Positions 26,320-35,633 of a stretch of DNA of 57,356 nt are shown piece after piece. The stretch comes from Dehalococcoidia bacterium (GTDB lineage Bacteria > Chloroflexota > Dehalococcoidia > GIF9 > AB-539-J10), in assembly GCA_007129495.1 (NCBI GenBank), contig SKVJ01000016.1:1-57356 (forward strand), read 5' to 3'. The translations under genes and the position numbers were made by a program. Below the pieces are notes generated by a model that had not been told where the DNA came from, did no database searches, and saw nothing but the letters and a program-made list of their open reading frames with translations. Position 1 is the first letter of the stretch, and every line of letters starts with the position of its first letter.

Positions 26320-26955
26320 ATGGCACAACTGATCAAAGTTCGGCCTACCAAGATAGAGCTGGTTAAGCTCAAGAGGCGCCTGAAGCTTTCGCAACGGGTA
26401 CAGAAGATCGTTAAGGACAGACTGTCCATCCTCACGATGGAGTTTCTCCAGACCGCCAGAGAAACTGTGACCGCGAAGAAACGAACAGTGACAGCGATGT
26501 CAGAAGCTTACAAAGCTATGACAGTCGCAAGCGGCTATCACGGATACGTGGCTTTACAGAAGGAGCTCGTCGCCTGCGAGGCAGATATCAGCGTGACGGC
26601 CGGCCCCAGAAGCGTCGCAGGTATCCGGCTGCCTTCAATGGAACTGAATGAGCCCTCAGGAGGACTGCGAGGCTACAACTTGACTCAGACATCGTCTCTG
26701 GTGGATAGTGCATCGGATACCTCGCGGGAAGCATTGCGTGCCATTATCGAACTCGCGGAACTGCAACGTGCCCTGGAGTTGCTTGGGATGGAAATCAACC
26801 GGACGAAACGCATAACCAATGCTCTTGAATACATCGTAATTCCAAGCTTACAGGTAACGATACGATTCCTCAGCATGAAGTTTGAGGAGCGCGACCGTGA
26901 GGAGAAGGCGCGACTCAAAAGAGTAAAGGTCTTACTCGCGAGAAAGGAAGGGTAG
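26320..26955 (+). CDS. V/A-type ATPase central rotor subunit D
   Basis: Rotor shaft of 211 residues, functionally equivalent to F-ATPase gamma. It starts MAQLIKVRPTKIELVKLKRRLKLSQ-like (residues 1-25), with two long coiled-coil helices at the ends and a short central beta region. The C-terminal helix contains RITNALEYIVIPSLQ, the family signature. A 10-base gap separates it from subunit B. Confidence 0.94.
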   Translation: MAQLIKVRPTKIELVKLKRRLKLSQRVQKIVKDRLSILTMEFLQTARETVTAKKRTVTAMSEAYKAMTVASGYHGYVALQKELVACEADISVTAGPRSVAGIRLPSMELNEPSGGLRGYNLTQTSSLVDSASDTSREALRAIIELAELQRALELLGMEINRTKRITNALEYIVIPSLQVTIRFLSMKFEERDREEKARLKRVKVLLARKEG

Positions 26956-26962
26956 GCTGAAG

Positions 26963-27424
26963 TTGGACTCGCAGCCGGCTCACGAAGCCGGAGACTCGCC
27001 GCAGGAAAGGCTCCTTCACGGATGGCTGAGCGGAGAACTGCGCCTTGTCAACACCGGGCTGCCACGAGCACGGCGCAGGCTCAGTGAACTACTGGGAGAG
27101 GAAACACCTGCGGTGAGCTGCAACGATGGAACCAACCATCTGCTTAAGCGTGCCGAACTTCGTTTTCTCGCAGGATTGCTGGACGAGGACGAGCAAGAGC
27201 AACTGCTTCTGCCGATCCTCATCGAGATGAGAGGCGGTGAGACCGAAGCGGTTGCCCTGTGTCCCGGCGATGCGGAACTGAAAGTGTTATCTTCAGTCCT
27301 CAGTATGCGTCTACACTATGAGCGGCCGGGGAGGGTCCGTCTATACAGACCACAGCTTTCCCTGCTGCGCAGCAAGCTGAAGACCACAACCCAATACGCA
27401 TTCTCCACACGTCTCGATGAATGA
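26963..27424 (+). CDS. DUF61 (UPF0216) protein at the end of the ATPase operon
   Basis: Protein of 153 residues matching the DUF61/UPF0216 pattern: an N-terminal NTGLPRARRRLSELL, then ETPAVSCNDGTNHLLKRAEL, LAGLLDEDEQEQLLLPILIEM, and CPGDAELKVLSSVL. From general knowledge this family is found mainly in Euryarchaeota and its function is unknown. It begins at a TTG seven bases after the stop of subunit D. A C-terminal extension (RPGRVRLYRPQLSLLRSK and beyond) goes past the usual domain. Its presence at the end of an archaeal-type ATPase operon suggests co-transfer from archaea. The family call rests on remembered motif patterns, not an alignment. Confidence 0.7.
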   Translation: MDSQPAHEAGDSPQERLLHGWLSGELRLVNTGLPRARRRLSELLGEETPAVSCNDGTNHLLKRAELRFLAGLLDEDEQEQLLLPILIEMRGGETEAVALCPGDAELKVLSSVLSMRLHYERPGRVRLYRPQLSLLRSKLKTTTQYAFSTRLDE

Positions 27425-27437
27425 ACGCCGCGTGGCT

Positions 27438-27466
27438 TTGACAAACTAAACGAAATAGGGAATAAT
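27438..27466 (+). promoter_or_regulatory. Promoter of rpsP, near-leaderless start
   Basis: TTGACA (27438-27443), 17 bases, then AATAAT (27461-27466), a strong sigma-70-type match. It ends 12 bases before the rpsP ATG, giving an expected leader of only about six bases. No Shine-Dalgarno sequence fits in that space. Confidence 0.7.
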
Positions 27467-27478
27467 TAGCAAGCTCTC

Positions 27479-27742
27479 ATGGTAAAAATAAGACTACGCC
27501 GAATAGGCCGAACTCACAGACCCGTCTACAGAGTGGTAGTGGCAGATAGCAGGGCGCCGCGAGATGGCTCATTCATAGAGGTGATCGGACACTACGATCC
27601 TCACACCGAGCCATCTACCGTCAGAATTGACCGGGATAAGGCGCTCCTTTGGCTCTCCCGTGGAGCAAAGCCCACAGAGACCGTTGCGAGTCTTCTCACC
27701 AAATCTGGAATCACCGCCAACTCCAGCCAGCTTTCGGGCTAA
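27479..27742 (+). CDS. rpsP: 30S ribosomal protein S16
   Basis: Small-subunit ribosomal protein of 87 residues. MVKIRLRRIGRTHRPVYRVV and VADSRAPRDGSFIEVIGHYDP are diagnostic. It has its own strong promoter directly upstream, independent of the ATPase operon. The KhpA gene follows after 25 bases. The rimM, trmD and rplS genes that often follow are absent here. Confidence 0.97.
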   Translation: MVKIRLRRIGRTHRPVYRVVVADSRAPRDGSFIEVIGHYDPHTEPSTVRIDRDKALLWLSRGAKPTETVASLLTKSGITANSSQLSG

Positions 27743-27767
27743 TAGCCTACACTCTCAAGGAGAAGCG

Positions 27768-27995
27768 ATGAAGGAACTAGTTGAGTACATCGTCAAGGCC
27801 ATCGTAACGGATCCCGAAAAGGTGACGATCACTACCGAAGACAGCGAAGAGGGCCTGCTTCTCAAGCTCGAAGTCGCTCCCGAGGATAAGGGCAGGGTAA
27901 TCGGGAAACAGGGAAGGGTTGCCGAATCAATTCGCACCCTCTTGCGGGTCAAAGCAGCCAAGGAAGAGACGAGAGTCAGACTGCAGATCCTGTAA
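27768..27995 (+). CDS. khpA: KH-domain RNA-binding protein KhpA
   Basis: Single KH-domain RNA-binding protein of 75 residues. The GxxG RNA-binding loop is in RVIGKQGRVAESIRTLL, and the start MKELVEYIVKAIVTDPEKV is typical of the YlqC/KhpA family. The ATG at 27768 follows AAGGAG; the frame extends upstream inside rpsP, which is chance overlap. The rpsP-khpA order is conserved in many bacteria. Confidence 0.93.
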   Translation: MKELVEYIVKAIVTDPEKVTITTEDSEEGLLLKLEVAPEDKGRVIGKQGRVAESIRTLLRVKAAKEETRVRLQIL

Positions 27996-28420
27996 GCCGC
28001 GGAACCGTCCTCCACTTGAAGCCGGCTCGCTGAGTCGGGTCACGGTGTGCCCTGATGGCCACCCCTCACAACGAGCATACGTTGTTTGTATTCATTTGCA
28101 TCGTGCTTCTCTCAAGGTTAACCATCACCATACGATATGCCCACCAGATGTCGAATCGTTCACGATGCTAACCATGACTGAAGGCAGGAATGCATGTTGC
28201 CCGGGAGATCTCTCGCTTTCGAGACCAGATTATCCCGCCCGATGGAACGACCACCTTGCGGCACGGCAATATTCCAGTGGTGCGCCAGTTGCAGCCTGTA
28301 TATAGACTGATGCTGTGTGCGCGGAATGCGCTTCCGCTCAGCATGGCCGCGGTAAGGTCGACTCCAGAACTGCACGCCCGAGTGGCTTGAGACACAGTGG
28401 CGTCACCAATCGGTGTTTAG
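27996..28420. other. Convergent gap without a convincing gene
   Basis: This stretch between khpA and the bifunctional nuclease gene has only short frames. One plus-strand frame at 28190-28390 (66 codons) has AGGCAGGA upstream, but its composition is unremarkable and resembles nothing I know, so it is not called. A weak hairpin (CCGGCTC with GAGTCGG) at 28022-28038 may be the khpA terminator. Confidence 0.5.
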
Positions 28421-28942
28421 TCACGACTTCCGTCGTTTGAAGTCCTCGAGGTCAAGGTTACTGATGAAGTCCTTGAACGCCGAGAGCCCTTCCATTTCCT
28501 GCTCATCGACTCTGCCTTCGATAAGCGGCTTGCCGGTCTCTTCATCAAGTGTTATGCCAGCCTTTGCAAGAACCGTTTCTTCAGCGTAGATCGGCACTTC
28601 GGCCCGAACTGCAAGTGCCAGTGCGTCGCTGGGGCGGGAATCTACATCAATTTCTTCACCGTTGACCTTCAGCGCTAGTTTGGCGTAGAACGTGTCCTTT
28701 TGCAGATCGTTCACTACCACGTAGTCGGGTTTTGCTCCAAGGGTGACGATGACTGACTGAAGCAGATCGTGTGTTAGCGGACGGGCCAATTCCAGGTTCT
28801 GAAGCTTGACGGCAATGGCATCCGCCTCGGCTGGACCGATCCAGATCGGAAGATATCTATTGGAGTACTTCTCTTTGAGGATGACCACCCTCTGGTAGTT
28901 CATCAAACTGACTCTGATGCTGTCGATTGTCATTTCGACCAT
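28421..28942 (-). CDS. Bifunctional nuclease family protein (DUF151)
   Basis: Protein of 173 residues in the DUF151/bifunctional nuclease family, named for plant proteins with RNase and DNase activity; the bacterial role is unclear. Typical elements: VVILKEKYSNRYLPIWIGPAEA at the N-terminus, then TFYAKLAL and the invariant DSRPSDALALAVRAEVPIY. A charged C-terminal tail follows (EDFKRRKS). The ATG follows GAGGGGTG. It is divergent from PEP synthase and convergent with khpA. Confidence 0.9.
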   Translation of the reverse strand: MVEMTIDSIRVSLMNYQRVVILKEKYSNRYLPIWIGPAEADAIAVKLQNLELARPLTHDLLQSVIVTLGAKPDYVVVNDLQKDTFYAKLALKVNGEEIDVDSRPSDALALAVRAEVPIYAEETVLAKAGITLDEETGKPLIEGRVDEQEMEGLSAFKDFISNLDLEDFKRRKS

Positions 28943-29041
28943 ATGTCACCCCTCTGGATCCCACCGTAAGAAACTGCTACCCGATAGCGTATGATACCAC
29001 AGCGAAATCTCATCGTAGCAATTGCAGCGCATTATGCTGGT

Positions 29042-29071
29042 TTGCTCGTTTCTCAGGGGTTCCTCTATAAT
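29042..29071 (+). promoter_or_regulatory. Promoter of PEP synthase
   Basis: TTGCTC (29042-29047), 18 bases, then a perfect TATAAT (29066-29071). The expected leader is about 77 bases, and AGGAGG sits ten bases before the ATG at 29155, so this is a conventional leadered gene. Confidence 0.5.
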
Positions 29072-29154
29072 CGCCGCACAACCCTGTAGCCTCGTAGCTG
29101 GACTGCTCCCGCTTTCTACGAGCCACCGGGCCCTCGCAAGGAGGTCTGCCTTAA

Positions 29155-31557
29155 ATGCAATACATCAAGCGGTTGGACGAAGTGGGCATGTCGGACATAA
29201 GCACCGTGGGTGGCAAGAATGCTTCGCTTGGCGAGATGTTGCGCGAACTCAGCCAGAAGGGAGTTCAAGTACCCTCCGGTTTCGCCATCACTGCGGAGGC
29301 ATATCGCCATTTCGTCGAACAGGCGGGACTCGACCAGCAGATCAGGAGCATACTGAACGACCTCAATACCACTGACATCAGGGATCTGCGTACTCGCGGC
29401 GCCAGGGTCAGAGGAATCATCCTGGGGGCCCAGATGCCTGCAGACCTTGAACAGGAGATCGTAGAGGCCTACCGGCTCATGGAGAAGGAATATGGCACGG
29501 ATGTTGATGTCGCAGTGCGCAGTAGTGCCACCGCTGAGGACCTCCCCGACGCTTCATTTGCGGGCCAGCAGGAGACTTATCTGAATGTAAAGGGATCGAA
29601 AGATCTGATCAACAAAGTTCGATCCTGTTTCGCGTCGCTGTTCACTAATCGAGCCATCTCATATCGGGAGCACACCGGATTCGACCACTTCGACGTCTAC
29701 CTCTCGGTGGGAGTCCAGAAGATGGCTCGCTCTGATCTTGCCAGCGCGGGCGTGATGTTCTCCATCGATACTGAGACAGGATTTCGGCATGTCGTGTATA
29801 TCACAGCGGCATACGGACTCGGGGAGAATGTGGTCCAGGGCACTGTCAATCCTGACCAGTTCTGTGTCTTCAAGCCCACGCTACACACAGGATTTCGCCC
29901 GATCATCGATAAGCGCCTGGGAACGAAAAACAAGAGAATGCTCTATCGACAGAATGGCCACGGCACAAGGCAGTCTCGCGTCGCAGAAGATGACAGACAA
30001 CGATTTAGTCTCACTGATGATGAAGTACTGCAGCTTGCGAAGTGGGCGTGCATAATCGAAGACCACTATGGCAAACCCATGGACATAGAATGGGCCAAAG
30101 ACGGGCAGACAGGGCAGCTTTTCGTTCTACAGGCAAGGCCAGAAACAGTTCATTCCCGTCTGGGTGGGGCGTCACTCACCAACTATGTGCTTGAAGAAGA
30201 GGGGAGGCTCCTCATCACAGGCGAATCGGTGGGCACGAAGATCGGGCAGGGTCCGGTCCATATCATCGCCAGCGCTGCCGACATGCACAACTTCACTGAA
30301 GGGGAGGTTCTCGTCACCGGCATGACCGATCCTGATTGGGAACCAATCATGAAGATTGCCGGGGCTATAGTCACCAACGAGGGGGGCCGCACCTGCCATG
30401 CAGCGATTGTCAGCAGGGAGCTTGGCGTGCCTTGCGTCATCGGCACAGGCACAGGCACCAAGACCCTTGCGAAAGCCAAAGAGGTGACTGTCGACTGCTC
30501 TGAAGGCACCGGCAGGGTGTTCAACGGACTCCTTAAGTATCACATTGATACAGTCCCTCTGGACAATATTCCCCGTCCCAGGACGCAAATCATGATGAAC
30601 GCCGGTATTCCCGACGAAGCTTTCATCCGTGGGCAGATCCCGAATGATGGAGTCGGTCTTGCGAGGGAGGAGTTCATCATCAACTCGTCCATCGGCATTC
30701 ATCCCATGGCACTCATCAACTACGAGGATCTCCGGCGCAGAGCGGGATCGGACAGGAAGATCGCACGAGTGATTCGTTCGATCGATAAGCGGACGCTGGG
30801 CTATGATGACAAGTCCCGCTTCTACGTCGATAAGCTGGCCAGTGGAATCGCGAAGATCGGTGCCGGATTCTATCCAAACGATGTTATTGTCCGCTTCTCC
30901 GACTTCAAGTCGAACGAGTACGCAAACCTCGTTGGAGGGTATCTCTACGAACCAGAGGAAAGCAACCCGATGATTGGCTGGCGGGGAGCTTCACGTTATT
31001 ACGATGAGCACTTCAAGCCTGCATTTGGATTGGAATGTGCCGCCATCAGGAAGGTTCGCGACGAAATGGGCCTGTCCAACGTCAAAGTCATGATCCCTTT
31101 CTGCAGAACCCCGGAGGAGGGCAGGAAGGTCATCGAGGTGATGCGAGAGTTCGGACTCATCCAGGGAGAAAATGACCTCGAAGTCTACATGATGTGCGAG
31201 ATTCCCTCGAACGTCATTCTCGCCGACCAGTTCGCGGAGATCTTCGATGGCTTCAGTATCGGTTCAAACGATCTGACCCAACTCGTGCTGGGTATCGATC
31301 GGGATTCGGAAACTCTCTGCAGAATCTCCGACGAGCGTGATGAAGCAGTTCTGCGTACGGTGAAGACAATAATCGATGCCGCACATACACATATACCACC
31401 GCGAAAGGTTGGTATCTGTGGCCAGGCGCCAAGCGATTTTCCGGACTTCGCCGAATTTCTCGTGAACTGCGGCATCGACTCGATGTCGCTTAATGCTGAT
31501 GTCCTGCTCCAGACACGGATATTCGTAGCTGACGTAGAGAAGCGCACTACGTCTTAA
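29155..31557 (+). CDS. ppsA: Phosphoenolpyruvate synthase
   Basis: Converts pyruvate and ATP to phosphoenolpyruvate, AMP and phosphate, the first step of gluconeogenesis from pyruvate. 800 residues, normal length. The N-terminal ATP-grasp domain (about 1-340) has VGGKNASLGEML and VRSSATAEDLPDASFAGQQ. The swivelling domain carries the phospho-histidine in GGRTCHAAIVSRELG (about residue 413). The C-terminal TIM barrel has the catalytic cysteine in CGQAPSD (about 755). It pairs logically with the enolase and GAPDH genes further right. Confidence 0.96.
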   Translation: MQYIKRLDEVGMSDISTVGGKNASLGEMLRELSQKGVQVPSGFAITAEAYRHFVEQAGLDQQIRSILNDLNTTDIRDLRTRGARVRGIILGAQMPADLEQEIVEAYRLMEKEYGTDVDVAVRSSATAEDLPDASFAGQQETYLNVKGSKDLINKVRSCFASLFTNRAISYREHTGFDHFDVYLSVGVQKMARSDLASAGVMFSIDTETGFRHVVYITAAYGLGENVVQGTVNPDQFCVFKPTLHTGFRPIIDKRLGTKNKRMLYRQNGHGTRQSRVAEDDRQRFSLTDDEVLQLAKWACIIEDHYGKPMDIEWAKDGQTGQLFVLQARPETVHSRLGGASLTNYVLEEEGRLLITGESVGTKIGQGPVHIIASAADMHNFTEGEVLVTGMTDPDWEPIMKIAGAIVTNEGGRTCHAAIVSRELGVPCVIGTGTGTKTLAKAKEVTVDCSEGTGRVFNGLLKYHIDTVPLDNIPRPRTQIMMNAGIPDEAFIRGQIPNDGVGLAREEFIINSSIGIHPMALINYEDLRRRAGSDRKIARVIRSIDKRTLGYDDKSRFYVDKLASGIAKIGAGFYPNDVIVRFSDFKSNEYANLVGGYLYEPEESNPMIGWRGASRYYDEHFKPAFGLECAAIRKVRDEMGLSNVKVMIPFCRTPEEGRKVIEVMREFGLIQGENDLEVYMMCEIPSNVILADQFAEIFDGFSIGSNDLTQLVLGIDRDSETLCRISDERDEAVLRTVKTIIDAAHTHIPPRKVGICGQAPSDFPDFAEFLVNCGIDSMSLNADVLLQTRIFVADVEKRTTS

Positions 31558-31706
31558 TAGTAGATGTGCGCCGGACTTTCAACGGATTTCGTGCCAATAA
31601 CTTGGCAATCTGCGGGCGCTACATGCTATCCTCTCAGCATATGCGCTGACGGCAGGTTCCCCGAACTGCCGGGCATCGCATCCATGTGGGTTCGCCGGAT
31701 TCGTCG

Positions 31707-33587
31707 ATGAGCACTATCTCAGACATCAAGGAACGCATCGATATCCTGGCGCTGCTATCTGATTACGTGCAGCTGACGAAGGCGGGCAGGAACTATAAGG
31801 GACTTTGTCCGTTTCACAGCGAGAAGCATGGATCCTTCTTCGTCTTCCCTGACCGGCAATCCTGGCATTGCTTTGGGGCTTGTGGAACAGGTGGGGATAT
31901 CTTCTCATTCGTGATGAAGAAGGAGAATCTCGATTTCAAAGAGGCCCTTCAACTGCTTGCAGCCCGCGCAGGAGTTACACTGTCACAGGACCGCGAGTCT
32001 ACCTCAGCACGCGACGCCGGGAAAGAGAGGCTGCTGGCGGCCATCGACACAGCCGCGGAGTACTACCGCTCCCTGCTGCTCACGTCAGATTCAGCGGCAA
32101 AAGTTCGGGAATACGTGGTGGGCAGGAAGCTGGGGCTCGAAGGAGAAACAGGCGCTGCGTTCCGACTGGGCTACAGTCCGGCCGGCTGGACCACTCTTAA
32201 AGACATGCTTCTTTCGCGGGGCTACTCTGAACAGGAACTCGTGGATGCGGGGCTGCTGACGCAGCGTGAGGATGGGAGCACCTATGACAGATTCCGCGAT
32301 CGACTGATGTTTCCAATTTTCGACTCTTCTGGCAGAGTCATCGGATTTGGCGCCCGGGCTCTCGGAGACCTTCAACCCAAGTATCTGAACTCGCCACAGA
32401 GCAGTGTATTCGACAAGAGCCAGATCCTGTATGGCATCCACAAGGCTCGGTCAGCCGCTCGACGAGCAGAGCGGATCATTATCGTGGAGGGATACACCGA
32501 TGTCATTCAGGCCCACCAGCATGGCTGGGAAAATGTGGTTGCTCCAATGGGAACCTCGCTGACGGAACGCCACGCATCACTGCTGTCAGGCATCACGAGA
32601 AACATCTACCTGGCGCTTGACGCGGATGAGGCGGGACGGGCAGCAGCCATGAAGACGATTCGCGAGACGACCGGCCGATTCCGTGAAGCCTTTGGTCAGC
32701 GGACCATTGCGGAACCTGGACCGAAAGGAAAGCAAACATTCAGAATGGTTCTTGATGCCGACATACGAGTCATCATCCTCCCGGCCGGTCAAGACCCTGA
32801 CAAGATCATCGCAGACTCTCCTGAATCCTGGGCACAAGTTGTTGATAATGCACTTCCCTACGTAGATTTCTACGTAGACACCCTTGTCCGGTCTGCGGAC
32901 ACTTCCACAGCACGCGGCAAGAGGGAACTTATCGCAGCGTGCGAACCGGTCATCTCTGAACTGGAAGATTCCATGGAGCGTTCCCGCTTCTATTCGAGGC
33001 TCAGCAGGGCACTCGAGATTCCGGAACGCGATCTTATGGTGGAGTTGGATAGCCTTGCACGAAACAGAGCTCAAGACAGGGCACCAAGACCCGTTCCACA
33101 CGAACGAAGAGAATCGAAGCGTACAGGAGCGAGTACGGTCGAGGACTACTGCCTCAGCCTGCTGCTCACCAATACTGCACTTCGGGATTGTGCCGAAGGA
33201 CTTGAATGCGACCACTTCGAGACTACTGAAAACCGCGAGATATATGAGGCATGGCGTATTGAAGGCGATCGAAATCAGTTGGCTTCGTCACTTGACGCCA
33301 GCCTCGCTGAGCATCTAGACTTCCTGCTGGCAAAGTCTTTACCTCCAGGTATTCCCAATGATGAGGACACCCAGAGACATGCCCTCGAGGAATGTATTCT
33401 CCGCCTTCAGGAACGCCAAGCCAAGCGCCAGCAATTCATGATCGAGACGACGCTGCAGCGCGAGAGGCAGCAACAGGGACTTCAAGCAGAACTCGCGACA
33501 CTGGAGCAGACCGGTGTCAGCATCAATGAGCGACTACAACAGATCTTCCTGCAAAAGAATCGCAGAGGGCGAGACAAGCGAGGGTAA
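31707..33587 (+). CDS. dnaG: DNA primase
   Basis: Makes RNA primers for DNA replication. From the ATG at 31707 it has 626 residues. The N-terminal zinc domain has CPFHSEKHGSF and HCFGACGTGGD, with three residues rather than the usual two between the last two cysteines, a form I associate with Chloroflexota. The TOPRIM core has IIVEGYTDVIQAHQ and ALDADEAGRAA. The C-terminal region, probably helicase-binding, is helical. A GTG at 31686 is also in frame, but the ATG matches the family start. It lies 3 bases upstream of rpoD, as in the classical macromolecular synthesis operon. Confidence 0.95.
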   Translation: MSTISDIKERIDILALLSDYVQLTKAGRNYKGLCPFHSEKHGSFFVFPDRQSWHCFGACGTGGDIFSFVMKKENLDFKEALQLLAARAGVTLSQDRESTSARDAGKERLLAAIDTAAEYYRSLLLTSDSAAKVREYVVGRKLGLEGETGAAFRLGYSPAGWTTLKDMLLSRGYSEQELVDAGLLTQREDGSTYDRFRDRLMFPIFDSSGRVIGFGARALGDLQPKYLNSPQSSVFDKSQILYGIHKARSAARRAERIIIVEGYTDVIQAHQHGWENVVAPMGTSLTERHASLLSGITRNIYLALDADEAGRAAAMKTIRETTGRFREAFGQRTIAEPGPKGKQTFRMVLDADIRVIILPAGQDPDKIIADSPESWAQVVDNALPYVDFYVDTLVRSADTSTARGKRELIAACEPVISELEDSMERSRFYSRLSRALEIPERDLMVELDSLARNRAQDRAPRPVPHERRESKRTGASTVEDYCLSLLLTNTALRDCAEGLECDHFETTENREIYEAWRIEGDRNQLASSLDASLAEHLDFLLAKSLPPGIPNDEDTQRHALEECILRLQERQAKRQQFMIETTLQRERQQQGLQAELATLEQTGVSINERLQQIFLQKNRRGRDKRG

Positions 33588-33590
33588 TAC

Positions 33591-35060
33591 ATGGAAATGA
33601 TTCGAACCGCCAGTTCATCCGACGTTCAGGACGAGCCAGCCAGCCAAGCCACCGACGGCTATGCCGAAGATGAATCCGAGGAGCAGTCAGAAACCTCCGC
33701 GGAAACTGAAGGCACTGATGAGGCGACAGTCACGCTGGTTGCGGATGACGTTAAGGCCTCGATAGGCATCGATGACCATGAGGTCATCGACGATTCCGTC
33801 CGCATGTATCTCCGTGAAATAGGCCAGGTTCCGCTGCTGAATGCCGCCGAGGAGAGAGTCCTTTCCAGCATGATAGAGCGTGGCCGGCACCTCGAGAAGC
33901 TTGAAGATGCGCACCTCAGGAAGTACCAGGCCTCTCTTTCAGCAGTTGAACTGACGGTGGACCTCATCGGGCGAATTGTGAGGTCCTACGCAGTGCTGGA
34001 TGTGGTCAGGCGGCAACTGGCAATGGAAGAGGGGCTCAGCGTGGGACACCTTGTGAGCAGGCACGAACTGAGAGCCGCTATCGACAACGACATCAAACCT
34101 CACTTCATTACAGCGGTCGCCGAGGAAACCGGACGGGCATCCACCGCAGCGGATGAGGCAATCGTTGCCCTTTCAGTAAACACCAGCATCCTGCCATTGC
34201 GGGCAGCAGAGTTCCTGCGCACGGAACCTCTCGATCAACTACGTGAATTGATAGCAAACGAGAAGCTGCTGTCGTTAATGGAGCCCTATGAGGCTGAGTT
34301 CAGCCACCACTATGAAGAAATCAAACGGGCAGCTCAGCAGGCCGAAAGGCATCTGACGCAGGCGAATCTCCGTCTTGTGGTGAGTATCGCCAAGAAGTAC
34401 ATCGGCCATGGAATGACGCTCCTTGACCTTATACAAGAGGGCAACATAGGTTTGATGCGGGCGGTGGAGAAGTTCCGCCATCGGAAGGGCTACAAATTCA
34501 GTACGTATGCCACATGGTGGATACGACAGGGTATCACTCGCGCCATTGCGGATCAGGCGCGCACCATACGCATTCCGGTCCATATGGTAGAAACCATGAA
34601 CCGCTTACTGCGCACTACACGGCAGTTGAGTCAGGAATTGAAACGCGAACCCAGTTATGAGGAGATTGGACTCCGTCTGAGCATGAACTCAGACCGTGTT
34701 GAGGAGGTAATGGACCTGTTTCACCATGAGCCCATATCCCTCGAGACTCCTATCGGCGAGGACGGAGACACACGGCTGGGAGACTTCGTAGAAGATCACA
34801 CCAGTCCTGCGCCTGCGGAAGTTGCGACTCAGGAACTGCTGAAGGAACAACTCGACAGGGTTCTTGACGAACTCACCCCGAGGGAGAAGAGAGTGCTGCA
34901 ACTCCGCTTCGGTCTCAAGGACGGACATGCGCGTACTCTCGAGGAAGTCGGACAGGAATTCAATGTAACCCGTGAGCGCATTCGCCAGATAGAGGCCAAG
35001 GCACTCCGTAAGCTGCGGCACCCGAGCAGAAGCCGCAGACTAAAGGACTACCTGGACTAG
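33591..35060 (+). CDS. rpoD: Primary RNA polymerase sigma factor (RpoD/SigA)
   Basis: Principal sigma-70 factor of 489 residues. After an acidic N-terminal region come region 1.2 ([16 protein letters not shown]), an insert of about 130 residues, region 2 ([37 protein letters not shown] as a recognisable block, and [14 protein letters not shown]), region 3 ([11 protein letters not shown]) and region 4 ([32 protein letters not shown]). Its target hexamers agree with the TTGACA and TATAAT promoters seen throughout the window. It begins 3 bases after dnaG. Confidence 0.96.
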   Translation: MEMIRTASSSDVQDEPASQATDGYAEDESEEQSETSAETEGTDEATVTLVADDVKASIGIDDHEVIDDSVRMYLREIGQVPLLNAAEERVLSSMIERGRHLEKLEDAHLRKYQASLSAVELTVDLIGRIVRSYAVLDVVRRQLAMEEGLSVGHLVSRHELRAAIDNDIKPHFITAVAEETGRASTAADEAIVALSVNTSILPLRAAEFLRTEPLDQLRELIANEKLLSLMEPYEAEFSHHYEEIKRAAQQAERHLTQANLRLVVSIAKKYIGHGMTLLDLIQEGNIGLMRAVEKFRHRKGYKFSTYATWWIRQGITRAIADQARTIRIPVHMVETMNRLLRTTRQLSQELKREPSYEEIGLRLSMNSDRVEEVMDLFHHEPISLETPIGEDGDTRLGDFVEDHTSPAPAEVATQELLKEQLDRVLDELTPREKRVLQLRFGLKDGHARTLEEVGQEFNVTRERIRQIEAKALRKLRHPSRSRRLKDYLD

Positions 35061-35068
35061 AAGCGACG

Positions 35069-35602
35069 ATGAATGACTACTCCTCCGCTGAAGAACGTCT
35101 GTCACGCCTGTGGGCTCCCTGGCGGGTAGAGTACATACGCCACTCCAGGAAGAAGGAGTGTGTGTTATGTACCGCCCCTGCTGAAGGTGATGATGAGTCA
35201 ACCCTGATAGTACACCGTGGGAAATGGAACTTCATCCTGATGAACGCCTTCCCCTACAGTCCCGGACACCTCATGATAGCGCCCTTTCGACACACTGCGG
35301 ACCTGGACGGCATAACGAGAGAGGAGAGTAACGAGCACTACGAACTAGTCAAGTTGGGAGTGTCTCTCCTGAGGATGGCCACTCATCCAGACGGATTCAA
35401 CGTCGGACTCAATCTCGGTCGTGTCGCGGGAGCTGGACTCGATCAACACCTTCATACTCATATCGTGCCCCGATGGCTTGGCGACACCAACTTCATGCCC
35501 GTACTTTCAAACACACGAGTGATGTCAGAGGCCCTTCACTCGATGTATGGGCGCTTGAGGGAAGTGCTGCCGCATGGAATCAAAGAAGCCCGGGCAGATT
35601 AG
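35069..35602 (+). CDS. HIT-family nucleotide hydrolase/transferase
   Basis: Histidine-triad protein of 177 residues, probably acting on dinucleoside polyphosphates or related nucleotides. The triad HLHTH-IV is at H127, H129 and H131, and SPGHLMIAPFRH precedes it. CVLC at 31-34 probably binds zinc. The N-terminal LWAPWRVEYI is typical of the Ap4A-phosphorylase-like bacterial branch. The gene starts 8 bases after rpoD and is probably the last gene of the dnaG-rpoD unit. It is convergent with the RCK gene. Confidence 0.9.
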   Translation: MNDYSSAEERLSRLWAPWRVEYIRHSRKKECVLCTAPAEGDDESTLIVHRGKWNFILMNAFPYSPGHLMIAPFRHTADLDGITREESNEHYELVKLGVSLLRMATHPDGFNVGLNLGRVAGAGLDQHLHTHIVPRWLGDTNFMPVLSNTRVMSEALHSMYGRLREVLPHGIKEARAD

Positions 35603-35633
35603 CGCGTCCAGATTCCAGACTTCCGGTATTCTC

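Noticed and set aside
28190-28390. 66-codon plus-strand frame with AGGCAGGA upstream
   Set aside because: No recognisable domain or neighbour support; similar frames exist on the other strand in the same place. Kept as part of an unassigned gap.
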